Of a DNA stretch of 64,000 nucleotides, positions 1 to 8,046 are shown piece after piece. A program made the translations under genes and the position numbers. Under the pieces are notes generated by a model that was given only the letters and a program-made list of their open reading frames with translations, did no database searches and was not told the DNA's origin. This stretch comes from Natronorubrum bangense (lineage in GTDB: Archaea > Halobacteriota > Halobacteria > Halobacteriales > Natrialbaceae). Location: NCBI RefSeq assembly GCF_004799645.1, contig NZ_CP031305.1:434001-498000 (forward strand). Reading direction: 5' to 3'. How positions within the stretch are numbered: the stretch's first letter is position 1; every line of letters begins with the position of its first letter.

Positions 1-1
1 C

Positions 2-295
2 GAGGACCGAGCGATCATGGACCTCGGGTTCGCCGAGGATAGCAAAAAGCGCCGTTTCATCGAGGCGACCGAGGAAGTCTGTCTGACCGTTTATGAGTGG
101 GACGATCCGCACAACTGGAGGAGCGTGGTACTGAGCGGGTCGTTCGAGCCACTGTCCGAGGACGAACTCGACGACGACATCGAATCCTGGTACTATCGCG
201 TCGCAAAAGATATCGACGTCCCTGACGCCGGCGTCGAACTCGAGTGGTACGAACTCCAGGGCGACGAGCTGTCAGGTGTGGCGCTTTCGGAGTGA
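2..295 (+). CDS. Pyridoxamine 5'-phosphate oxidase-like flavin-binding protein, C-terminal part
   Basis: The reading frame is open from base 2 to the TGA at 293-295, so the gene starts before the window; the ATG at 17 is probably internal. The visible 92-98 residues match the second half of small split-barrel PPOX-type proteins. Its segment KKRRFIEATEEVCLTVYEW is clearly paralogous to a segment in the gene at 950-1393 (TKMAFLEATADACLCLYDI), and both continue with a strand resembling V(V/R)LxGxxEPLSxDE. Such proteins usually bind FMN or F420, but the cofactor cannot be told from this fragment. The protein is strongly acidic, as expected for a haloarchaeon. The family call is fairly safe; the substrate is unknown. 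Confidence 0.7.
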   Translation, partial: EDRAIMDLGFAEDSKKRRFIEATEEVCLTVYEWDDPHNWRSVVLSGSFEPLSEDELDDDIESWYYRVAKDIDVPDAGVELEWYELQGDELSGVALSE

Positions 296-375
296 GCAAC
301 AGCGACTAACAGCGACACGTGTCACTCCGGCGGCAGTGTGAGACGCGACAGTCACGGCAGCGACGTCGAACCGGC

Positions 376-792
376 TTATCGGACCACAGTCACCGGCACC
401 GTCGCGCGACGAACGACCTGTTCTGCGACGCTTCCCAGCAGGACGCGTGACATACCCGATCGCCCGTGGCTGCCGAGGACGATCTGATCGATGTCGTTGT
501 CCTCCGCAAAGGAGACGATACTCCGAGCGGGCGTGCCGACTAGTACCTCTGTCGTTATCGATACGTCGTGTTCGTCACCGATCTCCTGCACCGTCTCGAA
601 CAGCGATTCGGCGTCTTCTTTCTCGAGTTCGATAAGCCGATCGTAGTTGTACGCCATCTCCCCACGGTACATCGCCATCGACGGGTTGATCACGTGTAGC
701 GCCGTAATCGTGGCGTCCGGATACGTCGTGGCGGCGTGTTCGACAGCCTGTCGTGCTGGATCGGACTCGTCGACTGGGACAAGAACGTTCAT
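376..792 (-). CDS. Universal stress protein, single UspA domain
   Basis: This is a 138-residue cytosolic protein of normal length for a one-domain UspA. It starts MNVLVPVDES, the usual first strand followed by the nucleotide-binding Asp. The ATP-binding signature G-x2-G-x9-G-S is complete (G107, G110, G120, S121), so it probably belongs to the ATP-binding class. It is monocistronic, and three more Usp genes follow on the same strand between 3.1 and 5.5 kb. UspA proteins act in stress survival and signalling; no specific partner can be read here. Confidence 0.9.
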   Translation of the reverse strand: MNVLVPVDESDPARQAVEHAATTYPDATITALHVINPSMAMYRGEMAYNYDRLIELEKEDAESLFETVQEIGDEHDVSITTEVLVGTPARSIVSFAEDNDIDQIVLGSHGRSGMSRVLLGSVAEQVVRRATVPVTVVR

Positions 793-868
793 ACAGACTC
801 ATTCTCGAAACAGACGTATATACATACTGGGAGAATTTGGTCACCAGTGATACAACACGGTCGGGAGC

Positions 869-952
869 TATAGTAGCCACTGCAAGTCACTGCATATCTG
901 ATCGCACGATGGCTGTGCGGTCAGTGTGTGAATCGTTTCAGTTGTTACTCTA
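869..952 (+). repeat. Dispersed palindromic repeat R1, copy 1
   Basis: This 84-bp intergenic element begins TATAGTAGCCACTG and ends TTTCAGTTGTTACTCTA. Its core, CTGATCGCACG then GTGCGGTCAGTGTGTG, forms an imperfect hairpin. Related copies lie at 24402-24485, 33551-33633, 36788-36870 and 48684-48750. It sits between the convergent-free 3' end of the PPOX gene (950) and the upstream region of the Usp gene. It touches the last bases of the PPOX gene. Confidence 0.75.
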
Positions 953-1393
953 CGTTCCACGTTCTCGCCCGGTTACTGCCTCCATCTCGAGTTCGTAAAT
1001 TTCGACGTCGAGCGCCTCGACGTCCTGATCGAAGACCGGGAGCTGTCGGAACGACTCGTTGACGGCCGTCTCGTCGAACGCCGACTGCTCCTCATCTGAG
1101 AGTTCCTGCAACGGCCCCCTGACGATGATGCTCCAGTACGTGTCTGCACGCTCGATGTCGTACAGACAGAGACAGGCGTCGGCCGTCGCCTCGAGAAACG
1201 CCATCTTCGTGCTCGAGCCGTCACTCGTCAGCCGAATGTACAGCGACGAGCCGTCGTAGTGGAAGGCGACCGGAACCGCATACGCCGTCGAATCGTCTGC
1301 GAGAGCGAGAACACCGACTTCGTGCTCGCGCAGTATGTCATCGATGTCTGTGTCGTCCATCCCGAACGTGTACTCGTATGAGATCTTGTCCAT
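950..1393 (-). CDS. Pyridoxamine 5'-phosphate oxidase family protein
   Basis: This is a 147-residue protein with the split-barrel flavin-binding layout: an early strand pair (EVGVLALADDSTAYAVPVAF), a middle strand block (LYIRLTSDGSSTKMAFLEA) and a late WSIIVRGPLQEL strand. I chose the ATG at 1391-1393, giving MDKISYEYTF, over an in-frame ATG 27 bases upstream whose extra residues look non-homologous. It is a paralogue of the truncated gene at the window start. Homologues are annotated as FMN- or F420-binding oxidoreductases of unknown substrate. It has the same acidic composition as its neighbours. The family is well supported; the reaction is not. Confidence 0.8.
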   Translation of the reverse strand: MDKISYEYTFGMDDTDIDDILREHEVGVLALADDSTAYAVPVAFHYDGSSLYIRLTSDGSSTKMAFLEATADACLCLYDIERADTYWSIIVRGPLQELSDEEQSAFDETAVNESFRQLPVFDQDVEALDVEIYELEMEAVTGRERGT

Positions 1394-1453
1394 TGGTATC
1401 TGTTGGGCCGACGGCATCAAGAATCCCCCACATACCGCGATCCAGCGACGGTC

Positions 1454-3022
1454 TCAGCGAGCCAGCCGCCGGCGAACGTACTGTCCGAGGAAGACGAGTG
1501 CGAGAAGCACACTCACTCCTTCGAGTGGCAGCTCGTGAAACGTCAGAATCGCCCCCGCGACGAACAGGGAGCCGGCAACGATCGCATACCCGACCGCCGG
1601 ATCCCCGCCGTGTGTCGCCTCGACGGGATCGGTCCTGACGACGAGTTCGCCGCGTTCGAGCTGTCCGAAGACGGTATCGAACCGGGCAGGTGCTCGAGCG
1701 AGAACGGGCGCCGACTCGCGAAGGTCCGTCCGGATATCTGAAAGCAGCGCTTCGAACTCGCTCTCGATGAAGCCCTGATCGACGAGAAACGAGCGCGTCA
1801 CTCCGAGGAAGTCAAACTCCGGATCGAGGCTTCGACAGACGCCCTCGCCGACCGTGCCGGCCCGAATGAGCAACATCACGTTCGGCGGGATCCGAAACGG
1901 AAAGTCATGAAGCATCGCGAACAGCTCGGTGATGATCGCACGCCAGGTAACTACAGAGCGCCCTTCGAGGTTCTCGATCACCAACTCGAGCACCTGTCGG
2001 ACTGCGGCCCGATCGACCGTCGGATCGAGGATCTCGAGGGCGATGAGCGTGTTCAGCAGGCCGTCGACGTCACGACGGACGAGCGTTCGGTACAGGCTCG
2101 TAAGATCGGTCTGTTCCTGTGTCGTCAGTCGCTGGCTCATGCCGTAATCGTAGATGACGAGCCGTCCATCGTCGGTCACTGCGAGGTTGCCCGGATGCGG
2201 ATCAGCGTGGAAAACGCCGTCGACGAGGCTCATCTTCAGATACGTGCGGGCGATCAACGTCGCCATCTCGGTCGGCCCGATCCCAACTGCCTCGAGGGCG
2301 CGGTCATCGGTGATCTTGTTCCCATCAACGTACTCCATCGCCACCACGCGTTCTGAACACAGTTCGTCGTACGTCGTGGGGACGACGACCCGTTCGTTGT
2401 CCGTGAGGTTGGCCCCGATTTCGGCCATGATCGACGCCTCGCGCTTGAAATCTAGCTCCTCGAGAATGATGTTCTCGAAGTCGTCGGCGAGGTTCTCGAC
2501 CGAGTAGCGCTGGCGTTCGGTGGCAAACATGGTAAGCAGCGGGACGATTCCCCTGATGACCCGGAGGTCTCGCTCGATCAGCGACACCAGCCCCGGCCGT
2601 CTGACTTTCAGGGCGATTCGATCGCCCTCGTACGCTGCAGTGTAGACAAACGCGAGCGAGCCGCCCGCGACGGACTCGAGCGTCTCGAGATCGATCTCGT
2701 CACCGAGTTCGGCCTCAACGACGGTTAGCGGGTCACCACCTGCATCTTCGGGAACTTCATCCTGGAGCGTCGAAAACGCCTCGACGTACGTTGGGGGGAC
2801 GATATCCGGCCGCGTCGAGAGCACCTGTCCGACCTTGATAAACGCCGGACCGAGCTCGAGCATCGTCTCGGTGAGCTGTTCGGCGCGGTCGCGATGGGTC
2901 GCCGTCGACACCTGTCTGGACGGGCCAAACAGCAGGAACCGCCGCTGGTCCCGCAGTAGCGCGATTGCGATCGGCAGAAAGTGAACGAACACCTGCAGAT
3001 AGCGGCGATAGTATCCGTTCAT
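1454..3022 (-). CDS. UbiB/ABC1/AarF-type atypical protein kinase
   Basis: This protein has 522 residues from ATG 3020-3022; an in-frame ATG 90 bases upstream is less likely. The family's KxGQ motif is present (KVGQ, 63-66, within LSTRPD), as are the candidate ATP-contacting lysine (ALKVRRPG, K139), the catalytic loop HADPHPGN (272-279) and the metal-binding DYG (292-294, usually DFG). Two hydrophobic helices end the protein (about 470-515), as in membrane-associated UbiB proteins. Where most members have an Ala-rich AxAS-IGQVH nucleotide loop, this one reads GGSLAFVYTA (120-129). Family members support isoprenoid-quinone or lipid metabolism, so menaquinone biosynthesis or lipid handling is a reasonable guess. 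Confidence 0.85.
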   Translation of the reverse strand: MNGYYRRYLQVFVHFLPIAIALLRDQRRFLLFGPSRQVSTATHRDRAEQLTETMLELGPAFIKVGQVLSTRPDIVPPTYVEAFSTLQDEVPEDAGGDPLTVVEAELGDEIDLETLESVAGGSLAFVYTAAYEGDRIALKVRRPGLVSLIERDLRVIRGIVPLLTMFATERQRYSVENLADDFENIILEELDFKREASIMAEIGANLTDNERVVVPTTYDELCSERVVAMEYVDGNKITDDRALEAVGIGPTEMATLIARTYLKMSLVDGVFHADPHPGNLAVTDDGRLVIYDYGMSQRLTTQEQTDLTSLYRTLVRRDVDGLLNTLIALEILDPTVDRAAVRQVLELVIENLEGRSVVTWRAIITELFAMLHDFPFRIPPNVMLLIRAGTVGEGVCRSLDPEFDFLGVTRSFLVDQGFIESEFEALLSDIRTDLRESAPVLARAPARFDTVFGQLERGELVVRTDPVEATHGGDPAVGYAIVAGSLFVAGAILTFHELPLEGVSVLLALVFLGQYVRRRLAR

Positions 3023-3165
3023 TGCTGGCGGCGAACCTGAGACACACTCGAACAGTCGTCCATAGCGTGTGTTCGAAGACCCAACACAAATATTCTGTTG
3101 GCTGCGTTTCAAAACCAGCCTCGATGGCCGGCGACTCGCTTCCGTCTCGGTGGAGACACCACCAG

Positions 3166-3591
3166 CTACCTGACGACGACCACGGGCATCGGAGCCCGGC
3201 GAACGACGTCTTCAGAGACCGTTCCGAGCAGGATTCGCGAGACACCCGTTCGGCCATGGCTGCCGATAACGATCGTGTCGTGGTCGGTCTCGGTTGCGTA
3301 CTCGACGATCCGCCGTTCCGGCTTTCCCGTCACCATCTCGGTGTCGAGTTCACGGTCGTGTGCTGTCGCGACCTGCATCGCCTCCTCGAGGATCTCCGTC
3401 GCGTGTTCGCGGGCTTTCTCGGTGAGTGGCGGTCGAAGCTCCGGCCCCTCGAGAATAGCCACATGAGACTCCGGCACCTGAACGACGTGTAACGCCGTCA
3501 CGACGGCCTCTGGAAATGTCTCGAAGGCGTACTCGAGTGCCTTGTTCGACGGCGGCGACCCATCGTACGGAACCAGAACGCGATCTGCCAT
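3166..3591 (-). CDS. Universal stress protein, single UspA domain
   Basis: This protein has 141 residues from ATG 3589-3591 (MADRVLVPYDGS). A longer in-frame start at 3636 adds 15 residues that precede the conserved first strand and was rejected. The signature GSHGRTGVSRILLGT keeps the full G-x2-G-x9-G-T ATP-binding pattern. It is close to the Usp at 376-792 in sequence and length, and is likely a paralogue from local duplication. It lies between the UbiB-like kinase and the tandem Usp at 3667, all on the minus strand with gaps of 75-145 bases, so separate or loosely coupled transcripts are possible. Confidence 0.9.
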   Translation of the reverse strand: MADRVLVPYDGSPPSNKALEYAFETFPEAVVTALHVVQVPESHVAILEGPELRPPLTEKAREHATEILEEAMQVATAHDRELDTEMVTGKPERRIVEYATETDHDTIVIGSHGRTGVSRILLGTVSEDVVRRAPMPVVVVR

Positions 3592-3666
3592 GCAGGATCT
3601 ATTCGTGCATTCGTCATAATCCTGTCTCCGATCCACACGGATCGTCGACGATGGGAACGCGACCGG

Positions 3667-4545
3667 TCAACGAACTGCCAGCACTGGCCGATCGGATCGC
3701 TCGAGGACACGCACTGTCGTACTTCCGAGAAGGGGCTCGTCGACGGTGGCGAGTCCACGTGACCCCATCGCGATCAGATCCGCGTCGACGGCAGCGGCGT
3801 ACGAGACGATCGCATCGTGTGGAACGCCGCGGACGACGTCGGCCGTGACCGACAGATCGCGGTTGCGCGCCGCGATAGCGATTGGTTCGATCGCGTCGTG
3901 ACCTCCCTCTCTGCAGAGTTCGATAATAGCTGCCGGTGCGTTCTTGAGGGCAGGGTTGGTCTCGTCGATGATGGAGATGACATCGACAGCGCCGCGGGAA
4001 TATGTCGCTAGCTCGAGGGCGTACTCGGCGGCGCGTTCGGCGGCGTCGCTGCCGTCGGTTGGGATCACGACCCGGTTCGGACCAGTCGGGTCCGTGTCAG
4101 CCCACTGCCGACCGCCCAGCGGAACGGCGAGCACCGGAACATCCGTCAGTGTGAGCACCCGTCCGGTCGTGACTCCGACTCGAGTGACGGTCTCGCGGGC
4201 TGCTGTCAGCCCACGAGTGCCCATGACGATCAGATCAGTATCGGCCTCAGCAACGACGTCGACGATTACCCGATACGGGACACCCTCACGAACTGTCCGA
4301 ACGGCGGTGACTCCTGCGTTGTCGACCCGGTCAGCAACCGAGTTAGCGGCCTCACGGCTGTGTGCTTCGGTTGCCTGTCGAAGCGGTTCCCTCTCGTCGG
4401 CTGGCAGATACTCGAAGTCAGTCGGTTCATGGACGGCCAGCACGTGAACGGTTGCACCGGTCACACGCGCAATCGCGATGGCATGCTCGGCAGCCGCCAC
4501 CGAGCTGGCGCTTCCATCGACGGGGAGCAGGATCGAGTCGTCCAT
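3667..4545 (-). CDS. Tandem-domain universal stress protein
   Basis: A 292-residue protein made of two UspA domains (about 1-143 and 152-292). Domain 1 opens DDSILLPVDGSASS and has a less regular nucleotide loop (GTRGLTAARETVTRVGVTTGRVL). Domain 2 opens NRVVIPTDGSDAA and ends with a canonical GSRGLATVDEPLLGSTTVRVL loop. Such tandem proteins fold like a UspA dimer within one chain. Probably one site binds ATP well and the other is altered, though this is inferred only from the loops. It is followed downstream by the single-domain Usp and preceded by another tandem Usp (4638-5513). Confidence 0.9.
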   Translation of the reverse strand: MDDSILLPVDGSASSVAAAEHAIAIARVTGATVHVLAVHEPTDFEYLPADEREPLRQATEAHSREAANSVADRVDNAGVTAVRTVREGVPYRVIVDVVAEADTDLIVMGTRGLTAARETVTRVGVTTGRVLTLTDVPVLAVPLGGRQWADTDPTGPNRVVIPTDGSDAAERAAEYALELATYSRGAVDVISIIDETNPALKNAPAAIIELCREGGHDAIEPIAIAARNRDLSVTADVVRGVPHDAIVSYAAAVDADLIAMGSRGLATVDEPLLGSTTVRVLERSDRPVLAVR

Positions 4546-4637
4546 CGTCTAGTTGTACGACTGCAATACTCAAGAACCCACCCCGCTCGTGGCCGCCGAA
4601 GAGGACGCTGACTTCGCTCGAGAACGCACGTGGCGGC

Positions 4638-5513
4638 TCAGGAGAACAGTCGACGAAGCCGCGAGGGAACGGGATCGTGGCGCTTTGCCAGAACGACCGT
4701 GTTTGCGGCGTGTCGCCCCACTGCCTCGGAGGTCGTTCCGAGGAGTGCACGCTGAACGAGGCCACCTCTCGAGACACCGAGGACGGTGACGTCGTGTTCG
4801 CTGGTCCAGTCGGTGATCGTCGCCTCGACGTTGTCGTTTTCGACGAGCTTCCGCTCGACTGGCTGGACGTCGTCGAAGTCGGCTGCAGTCTCGGCGAGCA
4901 GTGATTTCGCTTCGTCTCGTGTTCGCTCGGGATCCACCGATTCGCGGACGTGCAACAGCGTGACAGCGGCATCGTTCCGTCGGGCGATCGAGGCAGCCGT
5001 TTCGATGGCGAGCCCCTCGTGTGGGCCACCGGCGACCGGAACGAGCACTGTGTCGACGGGGTCCGGTCTCGGCCTCTGGATCCGTTTGACGAGCACGTCA
5101 CACTCGGCGTCTCGCAGGACTCTGTCGATATAATTGCCCAGAATCACGTCCTGTCGTGGCGGTCGCCCGCGCCAGCCCATCAGGATCGCGTCGACATCGT
5201 ACTTTTCGGCGGCTCCAATGATCCCCGTCGAGATTCCACGAGCCATCCGAATCCGTTTGTCCACGGGGACCCCAGCGGCCTCGACACGCGCGGTTGCATC
5301 CGCCAACATCTGCTCGTCTTCGTCCTCGAGCAGGTATCGGCGGCCGTCTTGTAGCGACAGCTGAGAAGGAACCTCGACGATGTAGACGAGCAAAATTCGG
5401 TACGATCGATCGGTCGCGATATCGAGTGCAGTGTCGAGTTGGCGGTCGGCTGTCTCCGGGTTCGCAACCGGGACCAGCAAGGTACCGTCGACATCGGATC
5501 GCAAATCAGACAT
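4638..5513 (-). CDS. Tandem-domain universal stress protein, divergent first domain
   Basis: The protein has 291 residues from ATG 5511-5513 (MSDLRSDVDGTLLVPVANPE); an ATG four codons upstream is an alternative. It has two UspA-like domains (about 1-150 and 155-291). The first lacks the usual Asp after the first strand (VPVAN instead of VPxDG) and has a GWRGRPPRQDVILGNYIDRVL loop. The second has VPVAGGPHEG and GVSRGGLVQRALLGT. Both sites differ from the ATP-binding consensus, so one or both domains may not bind ATP. It closes the four-gene Usp group and may start its own transcript from the AT-rich stretch at 5520-5560. Confidence 0.85.
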   Translation of the reverse strand: MSDLRSDVDGTLLVPVANPETADRQLDTALDIATDRSYRILLVYIVEVPSQLSLQDGRRYLLEDEDEQMLADATARVEAAGVPVDKRIRMARGISTGIIGAAEKYDVDAILMGWRGRPPRQDVILGNYIDRVLRDAECDVLVKRIQRPRPDPVDTVLVPVAGGPHEGLAIETAASIARRNDAAVTLLHVRESVDPERTRDEAKSLLAETAADFDDVQPVERKLVENDNVEATITDWTSEHDVTVLGVSRGGLVQRALLGTTSEAVGRHAANTVVLAKRHDPVPSRLRRLFS

Positions 5514-5548
5514 GGTATCTAACACGTCATACGCGTATCATCGTTATA

Positions 5549-5761
5549 TTATCCCTTTAGCGCCGCCCACACACCGGCTGTAGGCAGACTGGAGACGCCA
5601 CCGAAACGATCACCAACTGAAACAGACGAGACATCTTTTCGCACGAACCAGAACCGGCTGCCGACGACGAAAAACACGGTCATCGCGATCAGAATGCCGG
5701 TCCCGACGACGGCTTGAGGTGCCAATACTTTCCTATGAATTTCGATATTTTCAGCATACAT
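5549..5761 (-). CDS. Small single-pass membrane protein, unrecognised
   Basis: An open frame of 70 codons with one convincing transmembrane segment (about residues 19-37, VVGTGILIAMTVFFVVGSRF) followed by a positively charged RKD stop-transfer. The N-terminus is polar and the C-terminal 25 residues are low in complexity. I do not recognise the family. It lies upstream of the Usp cluster on the same strand, 35 bases before that gene's start, so the two could be co-transcribed. Codon choice is less GC-rich than in the neighbours, so it could be a chance frame. Confidence 0.45.
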   Translation of the reverse strand: MYAENIEIHRKVLAPQAVVGTGILIAMTVFFVVGSRFWFVRKDVSSVSVGDRFGGVSSLPTAGVWAALKG

Positions 5762-6124
5762 ACGGCAGCAGTCATTTTTGCAGCCCGATTTCGAGAGCGA
5801 ACGCGCGCTGAGCAGGTTGTTTTTATCGCCTACCCTAACGCAGATTGCTTTCAGTAGTTGTGTTTTATTGGATAGTAGTGTACAGTCATCTACTACTATG
5901 GCTACTCGCCGCTCTCGTATCGTCAGTCTGTTCCCGCCGTCGAACTCACTATCACCATTCTAAACAGCTACACTGAATATCTGTATTTCGTACATTATCG
6001 ACTGCAAAACCGAGAGTCGAACCGACCGACTCGTCGGTGATCAGCTCCAGATGTCGACACTGCCTCGAGGCCTCGCAATCGCTGACCGACAGGATCAAAT
6101 GGTCGCTCTCGCAACGAACGCGCA
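5762..6124. other. Intergenic region with a perfect 8-bp stem-loop
   Basis: There is no convincing gene here. The stretch is relatively AT-rich and contains an inverted repeat, ATAGTAGT at 5872-5879 and ACTACTAT at 5892-5899, with a 12-base loop. It separates the minus-strand stress cluster from the plus-strand nth gene and so should hold both divergent promoters. Confidence 0.6.
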
Positions 6125-6808
6125 ATGGGAACCCCGCTCGAGAGCCGCGCAGAACAGGCCGAGGAAGTCATCACACGCCTCGAGGAGGCGTATCCGGACT
6201 CGACGATTTCGTTGCGGTACTCGAATCGCCTCGAACTCCTGATTGCGGTGATGCTCTCGGCGCAGTGTACCGACGAGCGCGTCAACAAAGAGACGAAACA
6301 CCTTTTCGAGAAGTACGACGGGCCGGAAGCGTACGCCGCCGTCTCACAGGAGGAACTCGCCGAAGACCTGAACTCGATCACCTACTACAACAACAAGGCC
6401 AAATACATCCGTAGCGCCTGTACGACGATCATCGAAGAGCACGACGGCGAGGTGCCGGATACGATGGACGAGCTCACGGAGCTGTCGGGTGTCGGCCGGA
6501 AGACCGCGAACGTGGTGTTGCAACACGCTCACGACGTCGTCGAAGGGATCGTCGTCGATACGCACGTCCAGCGACTCTCGCGGCGACTTGGTTTGACCAA
6601 CGAGGAGTACCCGGAGCCGATCGAACAGGACCTGATGGGAATCGTCCCCGAAGGCTACTGGCAGCAGTTTACCCACCTCTGTATCGATCACGGCCGAGCG
6701 ACCTGTACGGCCCGGAATCCAGACTGTGCGGACTGCGTGCTGGCCGACATCTGTCCCTCCGCAAAGGGCGACAGCGAGATCGACCTCGCCTCCGGCGAGT
6801 CCTGGTAG
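6125..6808 (+). CDS. nth: Endonuclease III, bifunctional DNA glycosylase/AP lyase
   Basis: The 227-residue enzyme is of normal family length. It removes oxidised pyrimidines and cleaves the resulting abasic site in base excision repair. The helix-hairpin-helix reads LSGVGRKTANVVL (120-132) with the Schiff-base lysine K126. The catalytic aspartate is D145 in VVDTHVQRL. A complete [4Fe-4S] motif C-x6-C-x2-C-x5-C lies at C194, C201, C204 and C210. The ATG at 6125 gives a short polar leader before the conserved helical core. It is followed at a gap of about 100 bases by a very acidic small protein. Confidence 0.95.
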   Translation: MGTPLESRAEQAEEVITRLEEAYPDSTISLRYSNRLELLIAVMLSAQCTDERVNKETKHLFEKYDGPEAYAAVSQEELAEDLNSITYYNNKAKYIRSACTTIIEEHDGEVPDTMDELTELSGVGRKTANVVLQHAHDVVEGIVVDTHVQRLSRRLGLTNEEYPEPIEQDLMGIVPEGYWQQFTHLCIDHGRATCTARNPDCADCVLADICPSAKGDSEIDLASGESW

Positions 6809-6911
6809 CGCCGAGACCGGGGCGCGTGCCGGCCCACGCACGTTCCCCACGCCGACTCTCGCAAGCCAAACGCCTTTTCGGGATTCGACGGTAGCCCCAT
6901 TCGGGATTAGC

Positions 6912-7160
6912 ATGTCCGACTCCACTGACGAGACCGGCAAAGACGAGCACGGACGGGACGTCGAACTGACACACGAGGATCCCGAAGCCGACGACGAGGC
7001 GGAAGACGAACTCACCGACGCACAGAAAGAAGCTCGAGAGCGTCAGGACGAAACACAGCGTCGACAGGACATCGAACACAAATCCGACGACCGGGAGAAC
7101 GACGCTCGCGAGAATCTCAACCCGGACAATCACCGCGACGAGGAGCCCCACAACAGCTAG
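6912..7160 (+). CDS. Small highly charged hypothetical protein
   Basis: The 82-residue protein starts MSDSTDETGKDEHGRD. The same frame is open further upstream, but only the part from this ATG has the acidic composition of haloarchaeal proteins. It is almost entirely Asp, Glu, Arg, Gln, Asn and His with no hydrophobic core, so it is probably disordered or a coiled rod (residues 35-65, rich in E, R and Q). I do not recognise a family. It sits 103 bases downstream of nth on the same strand and converges on the NAD-kinase-like gene (end at 7179). Confidence 0.6.
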   Translation: MSDSTDETGKDEHGRDVELTHEDPEADDEAEDELTDAQKEARERQDETQRRQDIEHKSDDRENDARENLNPDNHRDEEPHNS

Positions 7161-7178
7161 ACGCTCCCGGTCGGTCAC

Positions 7179-7994
7179 TTATTCTGACTCGAGGTCGGGC
7201 ACGGACAGCGTCGACAGCGCGCCGTCGACGGCGATCGTGACCGTTGCGTCGACGGGAACGGTCTCGGCTGGCCGGTCGTCAACGACGAGTCTGACCGCCG
7301 TATCGTTGCGCTTGACCGTGAGCGTGAGGTCGTCCTCGGGAAGCACCCACTGGCGCGTCTGCATGACAAACGGTGCAATCGGCGTGACAGCGACGGCATC
7401 GACGGCCGACGAGAGGTGGGGCGCGTCGACGGCGCTGGCATAGCCGTGGCTGCCTGCCGGCGTCGCGACGACGACGCCGTCGGCCCGAAACGTCGCCACC
7501 GACTTGCCGCGACTCGAGACGCTGTACTCGGAGATCCGCGCGGGTTCGTCGGTCACGAGTGCGACGTCGAACAGCGCCCGCACAGGGGAGCCGTCACCGT
7601 CTCGACTCGTCTCGTCGACGTCGACACCCAGCACTGCCCGCCGGTGAATCGTCGCGTTGCCGGCGAGTGCGACTGTGAGTGCGTCCAGGAGCGCGTCTCG
7701 TTCGACGGTCTCGAGACCGACGATGTCGCCAACGGGGAGGACAGGAACGTCGGGGTCGGCTCGAGCGATCGCCGAAAGCGTCGACTCCCCCGCAGCCACC
7801 ACCAGCGAGGGCTCGGCTGCGAGCACGTCCTCGAGGGTGCCCCGTGCGATCGTCGCGTCGTCGTCCGCAAACACTGCCTCGAGCGCGTCGTCGACGTGAA
7901 TCGGCCGCGTGCCGGCGTCGTCACTGGTGTCCGAACATGCTTCATCGACGATTCCGACAACCGGTTGCTCGGCTTCGAACCACACGGCGTCCAT
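7179..7994 (-). CDS. NAD-kinase-like protein with altered active-site motif
   Basis: The 271-residue protein starts MDAVWFEAEQP (ATG 7992-7994); a longer frame upstream is not conserved-looking. It has the two-domain layout of ATP-NAD kinases. The C-terminal beta-sandwich contains TPAGSHGYASA (179-189), matching the kinase TPTGSTAYxxSA motif. The N-terminal GGDGT signature, which holds the catalytic Asp, is replaced by AAGEST (67-72), so classic NAD phosphorylation is doubtful. It may be a regulatory or sugar/lipid-kinase-like paralogue. It lies 52 bases downstream of the M28 peptidase on the same strand, and co-transcription is likely. Confidence 0.75.
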   Translation of the reverse strand: MDAVWFEAEQPVVGIVDEACSDTSDDAGTRPIHVDDALEAVFADDDATIARGTLEDVLAAEPSLVVAAGESTLSAIARADPDVPVLPVGDIVGLETVERDALLDALTVALAGNATIHRRAVLGVDVDETSRDGDGSPVRALFDVALVTDEPARISEYSVSSRGKSVATFRADGVVVATPAGSHGYASAVDAPHLSSAVDAVAVTPIAPFVMQTRQWVLPEDDLTLTVKRNDTAVRLVVDDRPAETVPVDATVTIAVDGALSTLSVPDLESE

Positions 7995-8046
7995 GCCCCA
8001 CCGTTCGCACGGGCCTGAAAAAAGTGTGCGGTTGTCTCTCGAGCGA

